From CAZEBW01 sp964510205 (GTDB lineage Bacteria; Chloroflexota; Anaerolineae; VGOG01): a DNA stretch of 18,970 nt. The stretch is from NCBI GenBank assembly GCA_964510205.1, contig CAZEBW010000071.1, forward strand, positions 1 to 18,970, written 5' to 3'. Below the pieces are notes generated by a model. The model ran no database searches, had not been told where the DNA came from, and saw nothing but the letters and a program-made list of their open reading frames with translations. Of this stretch, positions 5,690-13,304 are shown in pieces. The position numbers and the translations under genes are program-made. Positions within the stretch are counted from its first letter, which is position 1. The number at the start of each line of letters is the position of its first letter.

Positions 5690-8548
5690 ATGGCTCAAGA
5701 AAAGCTCATCGTGCAGGGCGCGCGAGAGCACAATCTCAAGAACATAACGGTTGAGATGCCCCGCAACAAACTCATCGTCATCACCGGCATCTCCGGGTCG
5801 GGAAAGTCGAGCTTGGCCTTCGACACCATCTTCGCCGAAGGACAGCGCCGCTACGTGGAGTCGCTATCGTCCTACGCTCGCCAGTTCCTGGGCCAGATGG
5901 AAAAGCCCGACGTGGATCAGATCGAGGGCCTCTCCCCAGCCATCAGCATTGACCAGCGAGGGGCCAGCCACAACCCCCGCTCCACCGTGGGCACGGTGAC
6001 CGAGATCTACGATTACTTGCGCCTGCTCTACGCTCGCATCGGCGTGCCCCACTGCCCCCACTGCGGCCGCGAGATCACCCGCCAGACGGCGGAACAGATG
6101 GTGGACGCCATCATGAATCTGCCAAAGGGCGGCCGCATTATGATCCTGGCCCCTCTGATCAAGGACCGCAAGGGCCACCACCAGGGGATCTTCGAGGACG
6201 TGCGCAAGGCGGGCTACGTGCGGGTGCGAGTGGATGGCGAAGTGCGCGAGGTGGACGAGGAAATCGAGCTGGACCGCTACAAGATGCACACCATCGAGGT
6301 GGTGGTTGATCGGCTGGTCGTTTCGGGGGAAGACGCCGACTTCCGCCCTCGGCTGGCCGATTCGGTGGAGACCGCGCTGCAATTGGGCGACGGCGTCGTC
6401 ATCGTCCACAATCTGTCCGCCGATCCACCCCAGGATCTGCTCTTCTCCGAACACTTCGCCTGCCTCCACTGCGGGGTCAGTCTGGCGGAGATCGAGCCCC
6501 GCACTTTCAGCTTCAACAGCCCCCACGGCGCCTGTCCGGAGTGCCAGGGGCTGGGCACCAAGATGGAGCTCGATGCGGACCTGATCGTTCCCAACAAGGA
6601 GCTGAGTCTAGATGAGGGAGCCATCCGATCCTGGAATAGCTCCAAGCGCGACGACGGCTACTACGCCCAACTGCTCAGGGCCGCCTGCGAGCACTTCGAC
6701 ATCCCCCTCGATGTGCCGGTCAAAGAACTGACTGACGCCCAGTTGAACGTCGTCCTTCACGGCAGCGGCCAGGAGCCCATCATGGTCAACTATCGCCGTC
6801 GGCAGGGGGGATGGCGACGCTACGAGACGACATACGAGGGCGTGATCCCCAACCTCAGGCGGCGTTACCGGGAAACCAGCTCCGACTACATCCGAGGCAA
6901 GATAGAGCAGTACATGGCCCATCGCCTGTGTCCGACCTGCCAGGGGCAGCGACTGCGTCCCGAAGCCCTGGCCGTCACCGTGGCGGAGAAGAACATCGCC
7001 GAGGTGACGACGATGTCGGTCGGAGAGGCCGGGCAATTCTTCCAAGAACTGCCCGATCTGCTCAACGAACGTCAACAGACCATCGGCCGAAGAATCATCA
7101 AAGAGATCAAAGCTCGCCTGAACTTCATGCAGAACGTAGGTCTGGACTACTTGACCCTCAATCGTACGGCGGGGTCCCTCTCAGGTGGGGAGGCCCAGCG
7201 CATTCGTCTGGCCACCCAGATAGGCTCCCAGTTGATGGGCGTGCTCTACATTTTGGATGAGCCTTCCATCGGGCTGCACCAGCGGGACAACGCCCGTCTC
7301 GTCCGCACCCTGGAGGGGATGCGTGATCTGGGCAACACGGTGGTGATCGTGGAACACGACGAGGCGACCATCCGCGCCGCTGATTACATCGTGGACTTGG
7401 GGCCTGGGGCCGGCGAGCACGGCGGGGAGGTGGTAGTCAGCGGCACGCTGGAGGACGTCGTGGCCTGTCCGCGCTCCATCACCGGCCACTACCTGGCCGG
7501 CCGGCGGCGCATCCCCATCCCCGAACGGCGGCGGGACGGCAACGGTGGAGAGATCGTCATCAAAGGCGCGGTAGAGCACAACTTGAAGAGCATCGAGGTG
7601 CACATCCCCCTGGGAAGATTCGTCTGCATCACGGGAGTGTCGGGCTCCGGCAAGAGCACCCTGCTGGTGGAAACGCTCTACCGGCGGCTGGCGCAGATCC
7701 TTCACCACGGGCGGGAGAAGCCCGGCCGCCACGACGCGGTGCTGGGGGCGGATCACATTGACAAAGTGATCAACATAGACCAAAGCCCCATCGGGCGCAC
7801 GCCCCGCTCCAATCCCGCCACCTACACCAGCGTCCTCACCCCCATCCGCCAGCTCTTCGCCGAGCTGTCCGAATCCAAGGTGAGGGGCTACGAGCAGGGG
7901 CGCTTCTCCTTCAACGTCAAGGGCGGTCGCTGCGAGGCTTGCAAGGGCCATGGGACCATCAAGATCGAGATGCAGTTCTTGCCCGACATCTACATCAAGT
8001 GCGACGTTTGCAAGGGCAGGCGCTACAATCGGGAAACGCTCCAGATTCGCTACAAGGGGAAGAACATCGCCGACGTACTGGACATGACCGTGGACGGAGC
8101 CAGAGAGTTCTTCGCCAATATCCCCAAGATCAAGCGCAAGCTGAAGACCCTGCAGGACGTGGGCCTGGGCTACATCAAGCTGGGACAGCCGTCCCCCACG
8201 TTGTCGGGGGGCGAAGCGCAGCGCGTCAAGCTCAGTCGCGAGCTTTCCAAGCGAGCCACCGGCCGCACCCTGTACGTGCTGGACGAGCCCAGCGTGGGGC
8301 TTCACGCCGCCGACGTGGACAAGCTGCTGAAAGTTCTCTCCCGCCTGGTGGAGGCCGGCAACACCGTGGTGATCATCGAGCACCAACCGGACATCATCAA
8401 AGTGGCCGACTGGATCATTGACCTGGGCCCCGAGGGCGGCGACGCCGGCGGGGAGATTGTGGCCCAGGGAACGCCGGAGCAGGTAGCGGGGGTGAAGGAG
8501 TCGTACACGGGGCAGTTGTTGAAGCGAGTATTGAATGAGATGAACTGA
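5690..8548 (+). CDS. uvrA: UvrABC system protein A (excinuclease ATPase subunit)
   Basis: UvrA scans DNA for bulky lesions and loads UvrB in nucleotide excision repair. At 952 residues it is full length, with both ABC modules complete: Walker A at 33-40 and 649-656, LSGGEAQR signatures at 497-504 and 838-845, and LDEPS Walker B motifs near 522 and 864. Zinc-binding CxxC pairs occur at 258/261 with 282/285 and at 748/751 with 771/774, plus a CPTC-type pair near residue 410. The start ATG at 5690 has GAGG (5679-5682) seven nt upstream and its own promoter. Codon use is strongly G/C-ending, unlike the following gene. No uvrB or uvrC lies in the window. The identification is secure. Confidence 0.98.
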   Translation: MAQEKLIVQGAREHNLKNITVEMPRNKLIVITGISGSGKSSLAFDTIFAEGQRRYVESLSSYARQFLGQMEKPDVDQIEGLSPAISIDQRGASHNPRSTVGTVTEIYDYLRLLYARIGVPHCPHCGREITRQTAEQMVDAIMNLPKGGRIMILAPLIKDRKGHHQGIFEDVRKAGYVRVRVDGEVREVDEEIELDRYKMHTIEVVVDRLVVSGEDADFRPRLADSVETALQLGDGVVIVHNLSADPPQDLLFSEHFACLHCGVSLAEIEPRTFSFNSPHGACPECQGLGTKMELDADLIVPNKELSLDEGAIRSWNSSKRDDGYYAQLLRAACEHFDIPLDVPVKELTDAQLNVVLHGSGQEPIMVNYRRRQGGWRRYETTYEGVIPNLRRRYRETSSDYIRGKIEQYMAHRLCPTCQGQRLRPEALAVTVAEKNIAEVTTMSVGEAGQFFQELPDLLNERQQTIGRRIIKEIKARLNFMQNVGLDYLTLNRTAGSLSGGEAQRIRLATQIGSQLMGVLYILDEPSIGLHQRDNARLVRTLEGMRDLGNTVVIVEHDEATIRAADYIVDLGPGAGEHGGEVVVSGTLEDVVACPRSITGHYLAGRRRIPIPERRRDGNGGEIVIKGAVEHNLKSIEVHIPLGRFVCITGVSGSGKSTLLVETLYRRLAQILHHGREKPGRHDAVLGADHIDKVINIDQSPIGRTPRSNPATYTSVLTPIRQLFAELSESKVRGYEQGRFSFNVKGGRCEACKGHGTIKIEMQFLPDIYIKCDVCKGRRYNRETLQIRYKGKNIADVLDMTVDGAREFFANIPKIKRKLKTLQDVGLGYIKLGQPSPTLSGGEAQRVKLSRELSKRATGRTLYVLDEPSVGLHAADVDKLLKVLSRLVEAGNTVVIIEHQPDIIKVADWIIDLGPEGGDAGGEIVAQGTPEQVAGVKESYTGQLLKRVLNEMN

Positions 8549-8607
8549 TGTGTATTCTTGCGCGAATAAGGCAAACGATAGCGAGTGACACTTGGTAGGA
8601 GGGGGCC

Positions 8608-11600
8608 ATGGAAAGACTCAAGGTATTTGTCAGCTCAACATGGACGGACTTGCAGCCTGAGCGGGAAGCAGTGGAACGTGCCCTGCACCGGTTGGGCGGG
8701 GTAAGCTTCAAAGGCATGGAATACTTCGGCAGCCGACCAGAGACGCCTAAGGAAACCTGCTTGGCTGAGGTAGCCAACAGCGATTTGTACTTGGGAATCT
8801 TCGCTCACCGTTATGGCTCAATTGACCCGGAAACTGGCCTCTCAATGACGGAGCTAGAGTATCGGAAGGCCGAGGAATTGGGTAAGCCTAGTTACATTTA
8901 CTTGAAAAGTGATGAAGTTCCAGTACGACCTGGCTACATAGAGCGGTCTGAGGAGGGCCGACAAAAATCGAAGGCCCTCAAAGAAAGGCTGACGGGTACT
9001 CGCACTCTTTCTTTTTTCGTCAGTCCTGATGACCTAGCCCTGCGAGTGATCATTGACTTGTATCATCATTTTTCCCGAAAGCTAGTTAGCCCCGTCCCTG
9101 TACCCCAATCGGAGATAGAGCAATTTGCCCAATGGGTGCGGGATTGGCTGGCGGTGACGAACTACGTAATTAAGGACTTCCAAATCCGTGACACACGTCA
9201 GGCCGATGTCATTGCAGAACTGAGGGTGAAAATTGGTGCACGAAAGCTTGTGCAGCGAATCATGGTTCGGTGTATTTATCGCGAAATCAGTGCTGCGGAT
9301 GTGCAAGAGATACAGACCGAGCTCGCTGAAAGCACGGAATTTACCGATGGCTGGCTGGTCTCTCCCAGGCGAGTAAGCCAAGTGGCTCGTGATGAATCAG
9401 CGAAGCAAGATAATTTAGCCGTTTACACATTCGACGAGTTAATAGATGAACACGCCAACTGGGATAAGTATTTCACCTGGCTGGAGGAAGAGGTCAAACG
9501 GCGGGGGGTCGATCGATACTACGTGGACCTAAGTTGTACCAAGGACGATATTGACCCTGAGACAAAAAAGAAGCTCGGTACTAGCCGCTACGAATGCATT
9601 GACGACCACATCGGTCAATGGTTGGACGATCCGGCTAAGGAGCACATCTCCGTCTTGGGCGAGTTCGGCACGGGCAAGACCTGGTTCTGCCTTCACTATG
9701 CTCACGAAACGACGCAGGCTTACAAGGCGGCCAGAGAGGCTGGGCGGCAACGGCCCCGACTGCCTGTCCTTATTCCTTTACGGGACTACGCTAAGGCGGT
9801 TAGTGTAGAAATGCTCTTTTCTGAGTTCTTCTTCCGAAAGCATGAGATTGGCCTGCCTGGCTATCGCGCCTTTGAGCAGCTTAATCGCATAGGGAAGCTA
9901 TTGTTGATCTTTGATGGCTTCGATGAAATGGCTGACAAGATCAACCGCCAGAAGCAGATTGATAACTTTTGGGAGTTGGCGCAGGTAGTGGTGCCGAAGG
10001 CCAAAGCTATCCTTACTTGCCGCACGGAGCACTTCGAATTCGCTAAAGCTGCAGTGAAGACCTTTTGGGGCGAGGAGCCACCCACTACTAGCGCGACGGC
10101 TAAGATCCTTCTGGAGCCGCCGCGCTTCGAGGTGCTTAACCTAGAGAAATTGTCACCTAAGCAAATCAAGCAAATCATCATCAAGCGTGAGGGCAAAGAA
10201 CGAGGGTCAGCCCTGGCTGAACGCATCTTGGAGAATGTAGAACTGACCGACTTGGCCGGACGTGTTGCTTCCATCGAGTTGATCATTGCCGCATTGCCGA
10301 CTTTGAATGCCGGGGGGAAGATCGATCTGAGTCGTGTATACCTGCATGCCAGCAACAAACTTCTACTGAAGAACATCCGCGAGAAGCGATCTTTCACAAG
10401 CATGGCCGATAAACTGCACTTTCTTTGCGAAATGGCCTGGGAGATGCTGTCCGCGAGCGAATTGAAGATTAAATTCACCGAGTTCCCGGATCGGCTGCGG
10501 CAGTACCGGCCGGAACTAAAGCGACGGGAGATTGACCATTGGAAGTACGACTTGGAAGGGCAAACCCTGCTAGTGCGCGATGACGATGGCAACTATGCCT
10601 TCTCTCACAAAGCCCTGGCAGAGTTCTTTGTGGCTTACAAGTTCGCAGCGGAGCTTGGAGCTTTTTCTCCAGACTCCGAATGGATCCGCCGGTACTTCCC
10701 GCTAAGGGAGAAATTTACCAAAGACCAACCTGTGCGCGTCTGGCATGATTTCTTTAAGTGTCCCTATGTAGATGAGGAGTGCCCGTATAGGATGGTTGAG
10801 AAGAACGGCACGACCTACTGCTGCCGCCCGGCCGGTACCTGCATCAGTGCCTTTGCTCAGGAGCCCTTAGGGCGGTTGGCAGGGACCTTTGGCCTGCGCC
10901 CCCTGACCCCTGAGATTTTGGGATTCCTTGCGGCTATGGTGGAAAAGACAGAGTCTCTATGGACTTTGATCAAGGCTACAGCGAAACGGAAGCCCGATGC
11001 CGTAGGGTATATTGGTGGTAACGCTGCCACTATCTTACGGCGCAAAGGCGAATCGTTCAAGGGTGCGAAATTGGCCTACACCATGCTAACTAATGCCGAC
11101 CTGTTCAATGCTGACCTGACCAGCGCTGACCTGCATGGCGCAAACTTGTGTGAGGCTAATCTCAGTGGTTGCACATTAGAGAACGCCGACTTTCGCGGGG
11201 CAAACCTAACAGGTGTCCGGATCCAGGAAATGGGAGAGGTTTTCTCGACCGCTTGGAGTCCAGACGGCCGGTATCTGGCGAGCGGGGGCTTGGATGGCAA
11301 TGTAAGGATATGGAGCACAAGAACGTGGTTGGAGGCGGCCGTGCTACATAGCGATGCCCAAGTATGGAAGATTAGTTGGAGCCCTGATGGTACATACCTG
11401 GTAAGCAGTCACGAGGGTGGACTAGCTATTCTCTGGGATATGCAATCGCTACAACCACAATCCACTTTTCGAGAGGCCCACTCAGGTTTTACTTGCACTA
11501 GTTTTGATCCAAATGGTAAATATGTCGCTGTAGGTTCTGAAGCTGGAATGGTTAGTCTATGGGACATTGACAAGAAGAGAGCAATCCATTTTCAGCAAAG

Positions 11601-12204
11601 AGGCGACCCCGTTTGGGCACTAGAATGGATCCCAAATGGGCAGTATATAGCAGTCGGTTTGCTATTGAGCGACACTATTCGTATTCTTGACATTACGACC
11701 TGTCAATGGGTGTCAGAGTTCAAAAGCCGAATCCATGGCATACGCAGTATCGCCTTTAGTCCAGAGGGAAACTATATGCTCCTTGGTGGAGGTGGAGGAG
11801 CCATCGAGATAATAGAGATGAGCACCGGAAAACGAAAAGTGGAGCAATTGCATAATGTCGCTGTATGGGATGTTTGTTTTAGTCCTAATGAGGAGAGCTT
11901 CGCGACCGCTGGTTGGGATGGCATAGCAAGGATTTGGAGGGGTCCTAAAAGAACCATTCTAGAGCATACTGACAAGGTCAATAGTGTGTCCTTTAGTCCA
12001 AATGGATATTATCTTGCTACAGGTAGTGACGATGCCAACATCCGCATCTGGAATGTAGAGACAGCGAAATGCGCGAAGGTACTGGAAGTAAAGATGAACT
12101 GCCGAGGAATGCAGATCGGTAGTGCGAAGGGGTTAAATGCACCTGCACCTTATGGCAAGGGCACACTAGGAGGCTGGCTGACTGCACATGGAGCGGTGGA
12201 GTAG
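8608..12204 (+). CDS. DUF4062-NACHT-pentapeptide-WD40 protein, NLR-like candidate defence sensor
   Basis: This 1198-residue multidomain protein starts with DUF4062 (1-~150; KVFVSSTWTDL at 5-15). A Mrr/PD-(D/E)xK-like domain (~168-305) follows: Asp200 is in place, but the usual QxK triad reads R221-C222-I223, so it is probably not a nuclease. The NACHT NTPase has Walker A GEFGTGKT (351-358), Walker B LLLIFDGFDEM (~432-442) and a helical part with an FSHKALAEFF motif near 665. A Cys cluster (718, 725, 738, 739, 745), pentapeptide repeats (~816-872) and seven WD40 repeats (~878-1158, one full propeller) complete it. NACHT proteins with C-terminal repeats are known antiphage sensors, so that role is plausible, with WD40 sensing and DUF4062 as candidate effector (inference). 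AGGAGG (8597-8602) sits 5 nt before the ATG. Base use is more A+T-rich than uvrA, most clearly in the WD40 part. uvrA ends 59 bp upstream. Confidence 0.9.
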   Translation: MERLKVFVSSTWTDLQPEREAVERALHRLGGVSFKGMEYFGSRPETPKETCLAEVANSDLYLGIFAHRYGSIDPETGLSMTELEYRKAEELGKPSYIYLKSDEVPVRPGYIERSEEGRQKSKALKERLTGTRTLSFFVSPDDLALRVIIDLYHHFSRKLVSPVPVPQSEIEQFAQWVRDWLAVTNYVIKDFQIRDTRQADVIAELRVKIGARKLVQRIMVRCIYREISAADVQEIQTELAESTEFTDGWLVSPRRVSQVARDESAKQDNLAVYTFDELIDEHANWDKYFTWLEEEVKRRGVDRYYVDLSCTKDDIDPETKKKLGTSRYECIDDHIGQWLDDPAKEHISVLGEFGTGKTWFCLHYAHETTQAYKAAREAGRQRPRLPVLIPLRDYAKAVSVEMLFSEFFFRKHEIGLPGYRAFEQLNRIGKLLLIFDGFDEMADKINRQKQIDNFWELAQVVVPKAKAILTCRTEHFEFAKAAVKTFWGEEPPTTSATAKILLEPPRFEVLNLEKLSPKQIKQIIIKREGKERGSALAERILENVELTDLAGRVASIELIIAALPTLNAGGKIDLSRVYLHASNKLLLKNIREKRSFTSMADKLHFLCEMAWEMLSASELKIKFTEFPDRLRQYRPELKRREIDHWKYDLEGQTLLVRDDDGNYAFSHKALAEFFVAYKFAAELGAFSPDSEWIRRYFPLREKFTKDQPVRVWHDFFKCPYVDEECPYRMVEKNGTTYCCRPAGTCISAFAQEPLGRLAGTFGLRPLTPEILGFLAAMVEKTESLWTLIKATAKRKPDAVGYIGGNAATILRRKGESFKGAKLAYTMLTNADLFNADLTSADLHGANLCEANLSGCTLENADFRGANLTGVRIQEMGEVFSTAWSPDGRYLASGGLDGNVRIWSTRTWLEAAVLHSDAQVWKISWSPDGTYLVSSHEGGLAILWDMQSLQPQSTFREAHSGFTCTSFDPNGKYVAVGSEAGMVSLWDIDKKRAIHFQQRGDPVWALEWIPNGQYIAVGLLLSDTIRILDITTCQWVSEFKSRIHGIRSIAFSPEGNYMLLGGGGGAIEIIEMSTGKRKVEQLHNVAVWDVCFSPNEESFATAGWDGIARIWRGPKRTILEHTDKVNSVSFSPNGYYLATGSDDANIRIWNVETAKCAKVLEVKMNCRGMQIGSAKGLNAPAPYGKGTLGGWLTAHGAVE

Positions 12205-12239
12205 TGCCTTCACCTCGCCTTCGTTGCAGCCAGGTTATC

Positions 12240-12275
12240 CTCCCCACACATGGGAGAGGGTTAAGAAGGGGTAAA
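12240..12275. repeat. Possible G/C-rich intergenic repeat carrying the macro-gene ribosome-binding site
   Basis: A CTCCC/GGGAG inverted repeat is followed by GGGAGAGGGTTAAGAAGGGG. This resembles the 'GGGAGAGGGTTAGGG' intergenic repeats common in many bacterial genomes. The final GAAGGGG is the ribosome-binding site of the next gene. Only one copy is present in the window, so its repeat nature rests on resemblance. Confidence 0.35.
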
Positions 12276-12277
12276 AC

Positions 12278-12835
12278 ATGCAAGTACCTATCAACGCATC
12301 ACAACTGGAACTCGTCGAGGGCGACATCACGGAGCAGGACACCGAGGCCATCGTCAACGCGGCCAACTCGAGCTTGTTGGGCGGGGGCGGTGTGAACGGA
12401 GCCATTCATCGGGCGGCGGGGCCCCAGCTCCTGGAGGAATGCCGCACCCTGGGCGGCTGCCAGACCGGCGATGCCAAGATCACCAAAGGCTATCGGCTCA
12501 AGGCCAAGCACGTCATCCACACCGTGGGACCAATCTACCATCGGCAGGGGCCAGAGCAAGCGGCGGAGCTATTGGCCAGCGCGTACCGCCGCAGCCTGGA
12601 GGTGGCGTCGGAGAACAATGTCCACTCCATCTCCTTCCCCTCCATCAGCACCGGCGCCTACGGCTATCCGATGGAAGAAGCCGCCCCCATCGCCCTGCAG
12701 ACGGTCACCAGCTATCTCGAGTCTCACCCCGATATTGAGCTAGTGCGCTTCGTCCTCTTTGGCCATAGCGCTTATCAGGTCTACGAGGGGACGCTCAAAG
12801 AGATTATGACACAAGGAGTAAAAAGAGAAAGGTAG
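12278..12835 (+). CDS. Macro-domain protein (MacroD/YmdB-like), catalytic Asp replaced by Asn
   Basis: This 185-residue protein is a single macro domain, a fold that binds ADP-ribose. MacroD/YmdB members hydrolyse O-acetyl-ADP-ribose or remove mono-ADP-ribose from proteins. Visible motifs are GDIT (15-18), VNAANSSLLGGGG (26-38), AIHRAAGP, GDAKITKGYRL and the STGAYGYP loop. By alignment in my head to E. coli YmdB, Asn30 matches the conserved Asn25, but Asn40 stands where YmdB and human MacroD2 have the catalytic Asp (GGGGVD). Activity may therefore be reduced, or the protein may only bind its ligand. GAAGGGG (12265-12271) gives a 6-nt spacing to the ATG. It lies 73 bp after the NACHT gene on the same strand, so co-transcription is likely, and it may handle an ADP-ribose product or modification linked to that protein (inference). 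Confidence 0.93.
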   Translation: MQVPINASQLELVEGDITEQDTEAIVNAANSSLLGGGGVNGAIHRAAGPQLLEECRTLGGCQTGDAKITKGYRLKAKHVIHTVGPIYHRQGPEQAAELLASAYRRSLEVASENNVHSISFPSISTGAYGYPMEEAAPIALQTVTSYLESHPDIELVRFVLFGHSAYQVYEGTLKEIMTQGVKRER

Positions 12836-12838
12836 ATC

Positions 12839-13036
12839 GTGAGGAAGGTCACCTTCAGTTCTAACTGGCCGGGGATGTCGCACATCAAGCGCAAAATCAA
12901 GTTCACCCGCGGCCTGCCGCTCAAGGAGGACGCGAAGGAGATATCGTGGGGGCAACGTACACGCATTCTGGAGCTCAATCTCAGTAGATCACAATCACGC
13001 TGCTTCATCCGTCCTCGGGCGTGGAAGAAGGCATGA
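12839..13036 (+). pseudogene. Small unrecognised gene cut off by a MITE-like insertion
   Basis: A GTG at 12839 follows the macro-gene stop by 3 nt and has AAAGG (12828-12832) six nt upstream. The first 48 codons end in G or C 39 times, which argues for real coding sequence; the peptide is basic (KRKIKF core) and matches no family I know. After codon 47 or 48 the frame enters the MITE-like element at 12982 and runs to a TGA at 13034-13036, so the C-terminal 17 or so residues come from the insertion. Removing the element with one target copy would join this frame to the frame running through 13143 and on into the FG-GAP gene. It could also be a short intact gene of unknown function. Confidence 0.4.
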
Positions 13037-13115
13037 AACCAGGTTAAGGAGCCTACTCGATGCGGCTTGTTTCAAGCCCGTTGAGGGTAGATTCCGTTCC
13101 TATTGTGATCTACTG
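12982..13115. mobile_element. 134-bp MITE-like element with 14-bp inverted repeats and 5-bp target duplication
   Basis: CAGTAGATCACAAT (12982-12995) is exactly inverted at 13102-13115. Both ends are flanked by AATCT (12977-12981 and 13116-13120), as expected of a target-site duplication. There is no transposase, so the element would be non-autonomous. An internal hairpin GGCTTG/CAAGCC lies at 13064-13078. I cannot assign an IS family from the ends; a full-length relative with the same termini elsewhere in the genome would settle it. Confidence 0.75.
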
Positions 13116-13131
13116 AATCTAGACCCCAAAC

Positions 13132-13145
13132 GAGGTGATCGTGTG
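13132..13145 (+). promoter_or_regulatory. Very strong Shine-Dalgarno (GAGGTGATC) before GTG 13143
   Basis: GAGGTGATC (13132-13140) matches the extended complement of the 16S rRNA 3' end and stands 7 nt before GTG 13143, which is in frame with the FG-GAP gene. Starting there would place 54 residues before the signal peptide. A GTG at 13141 would instead open an 8-codon frame ending at TAA 13162-13164, a possible leader peptide. Which start is used cannot be decided from sequence alone. Confidence 0.45.
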
Positions 13146-13304
13146 GACGGCTGTCCACCAATAAGAGTTGGCCCGCCAGAGAGCAGTATCTTGGGTCAGC
13201 GAAATCCAGCCTTGCGTTGTGGCAAGAGGTTTGGGATTGCCGTCAGCACAGATGAAACAGGTTTCTGTCATTCCTCTGTTATGTTGAAACCGTTGGGAAA
13301 GGTA

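Noticed and set aside
5581..5690. LexA/SOS box upstream of uvrA
   Set aside because: No recognisable palindromic LexA-type site was found around the predicted promoter. Chloroflexota boxes vary, so absence is not proof.
7181..8386. 401-residue minus-strand frame opposite uvrA
   Set aside because: It is antisense to secure uvrA coding sequence, and its His/Val/Gly-rich peptide shows no domain.
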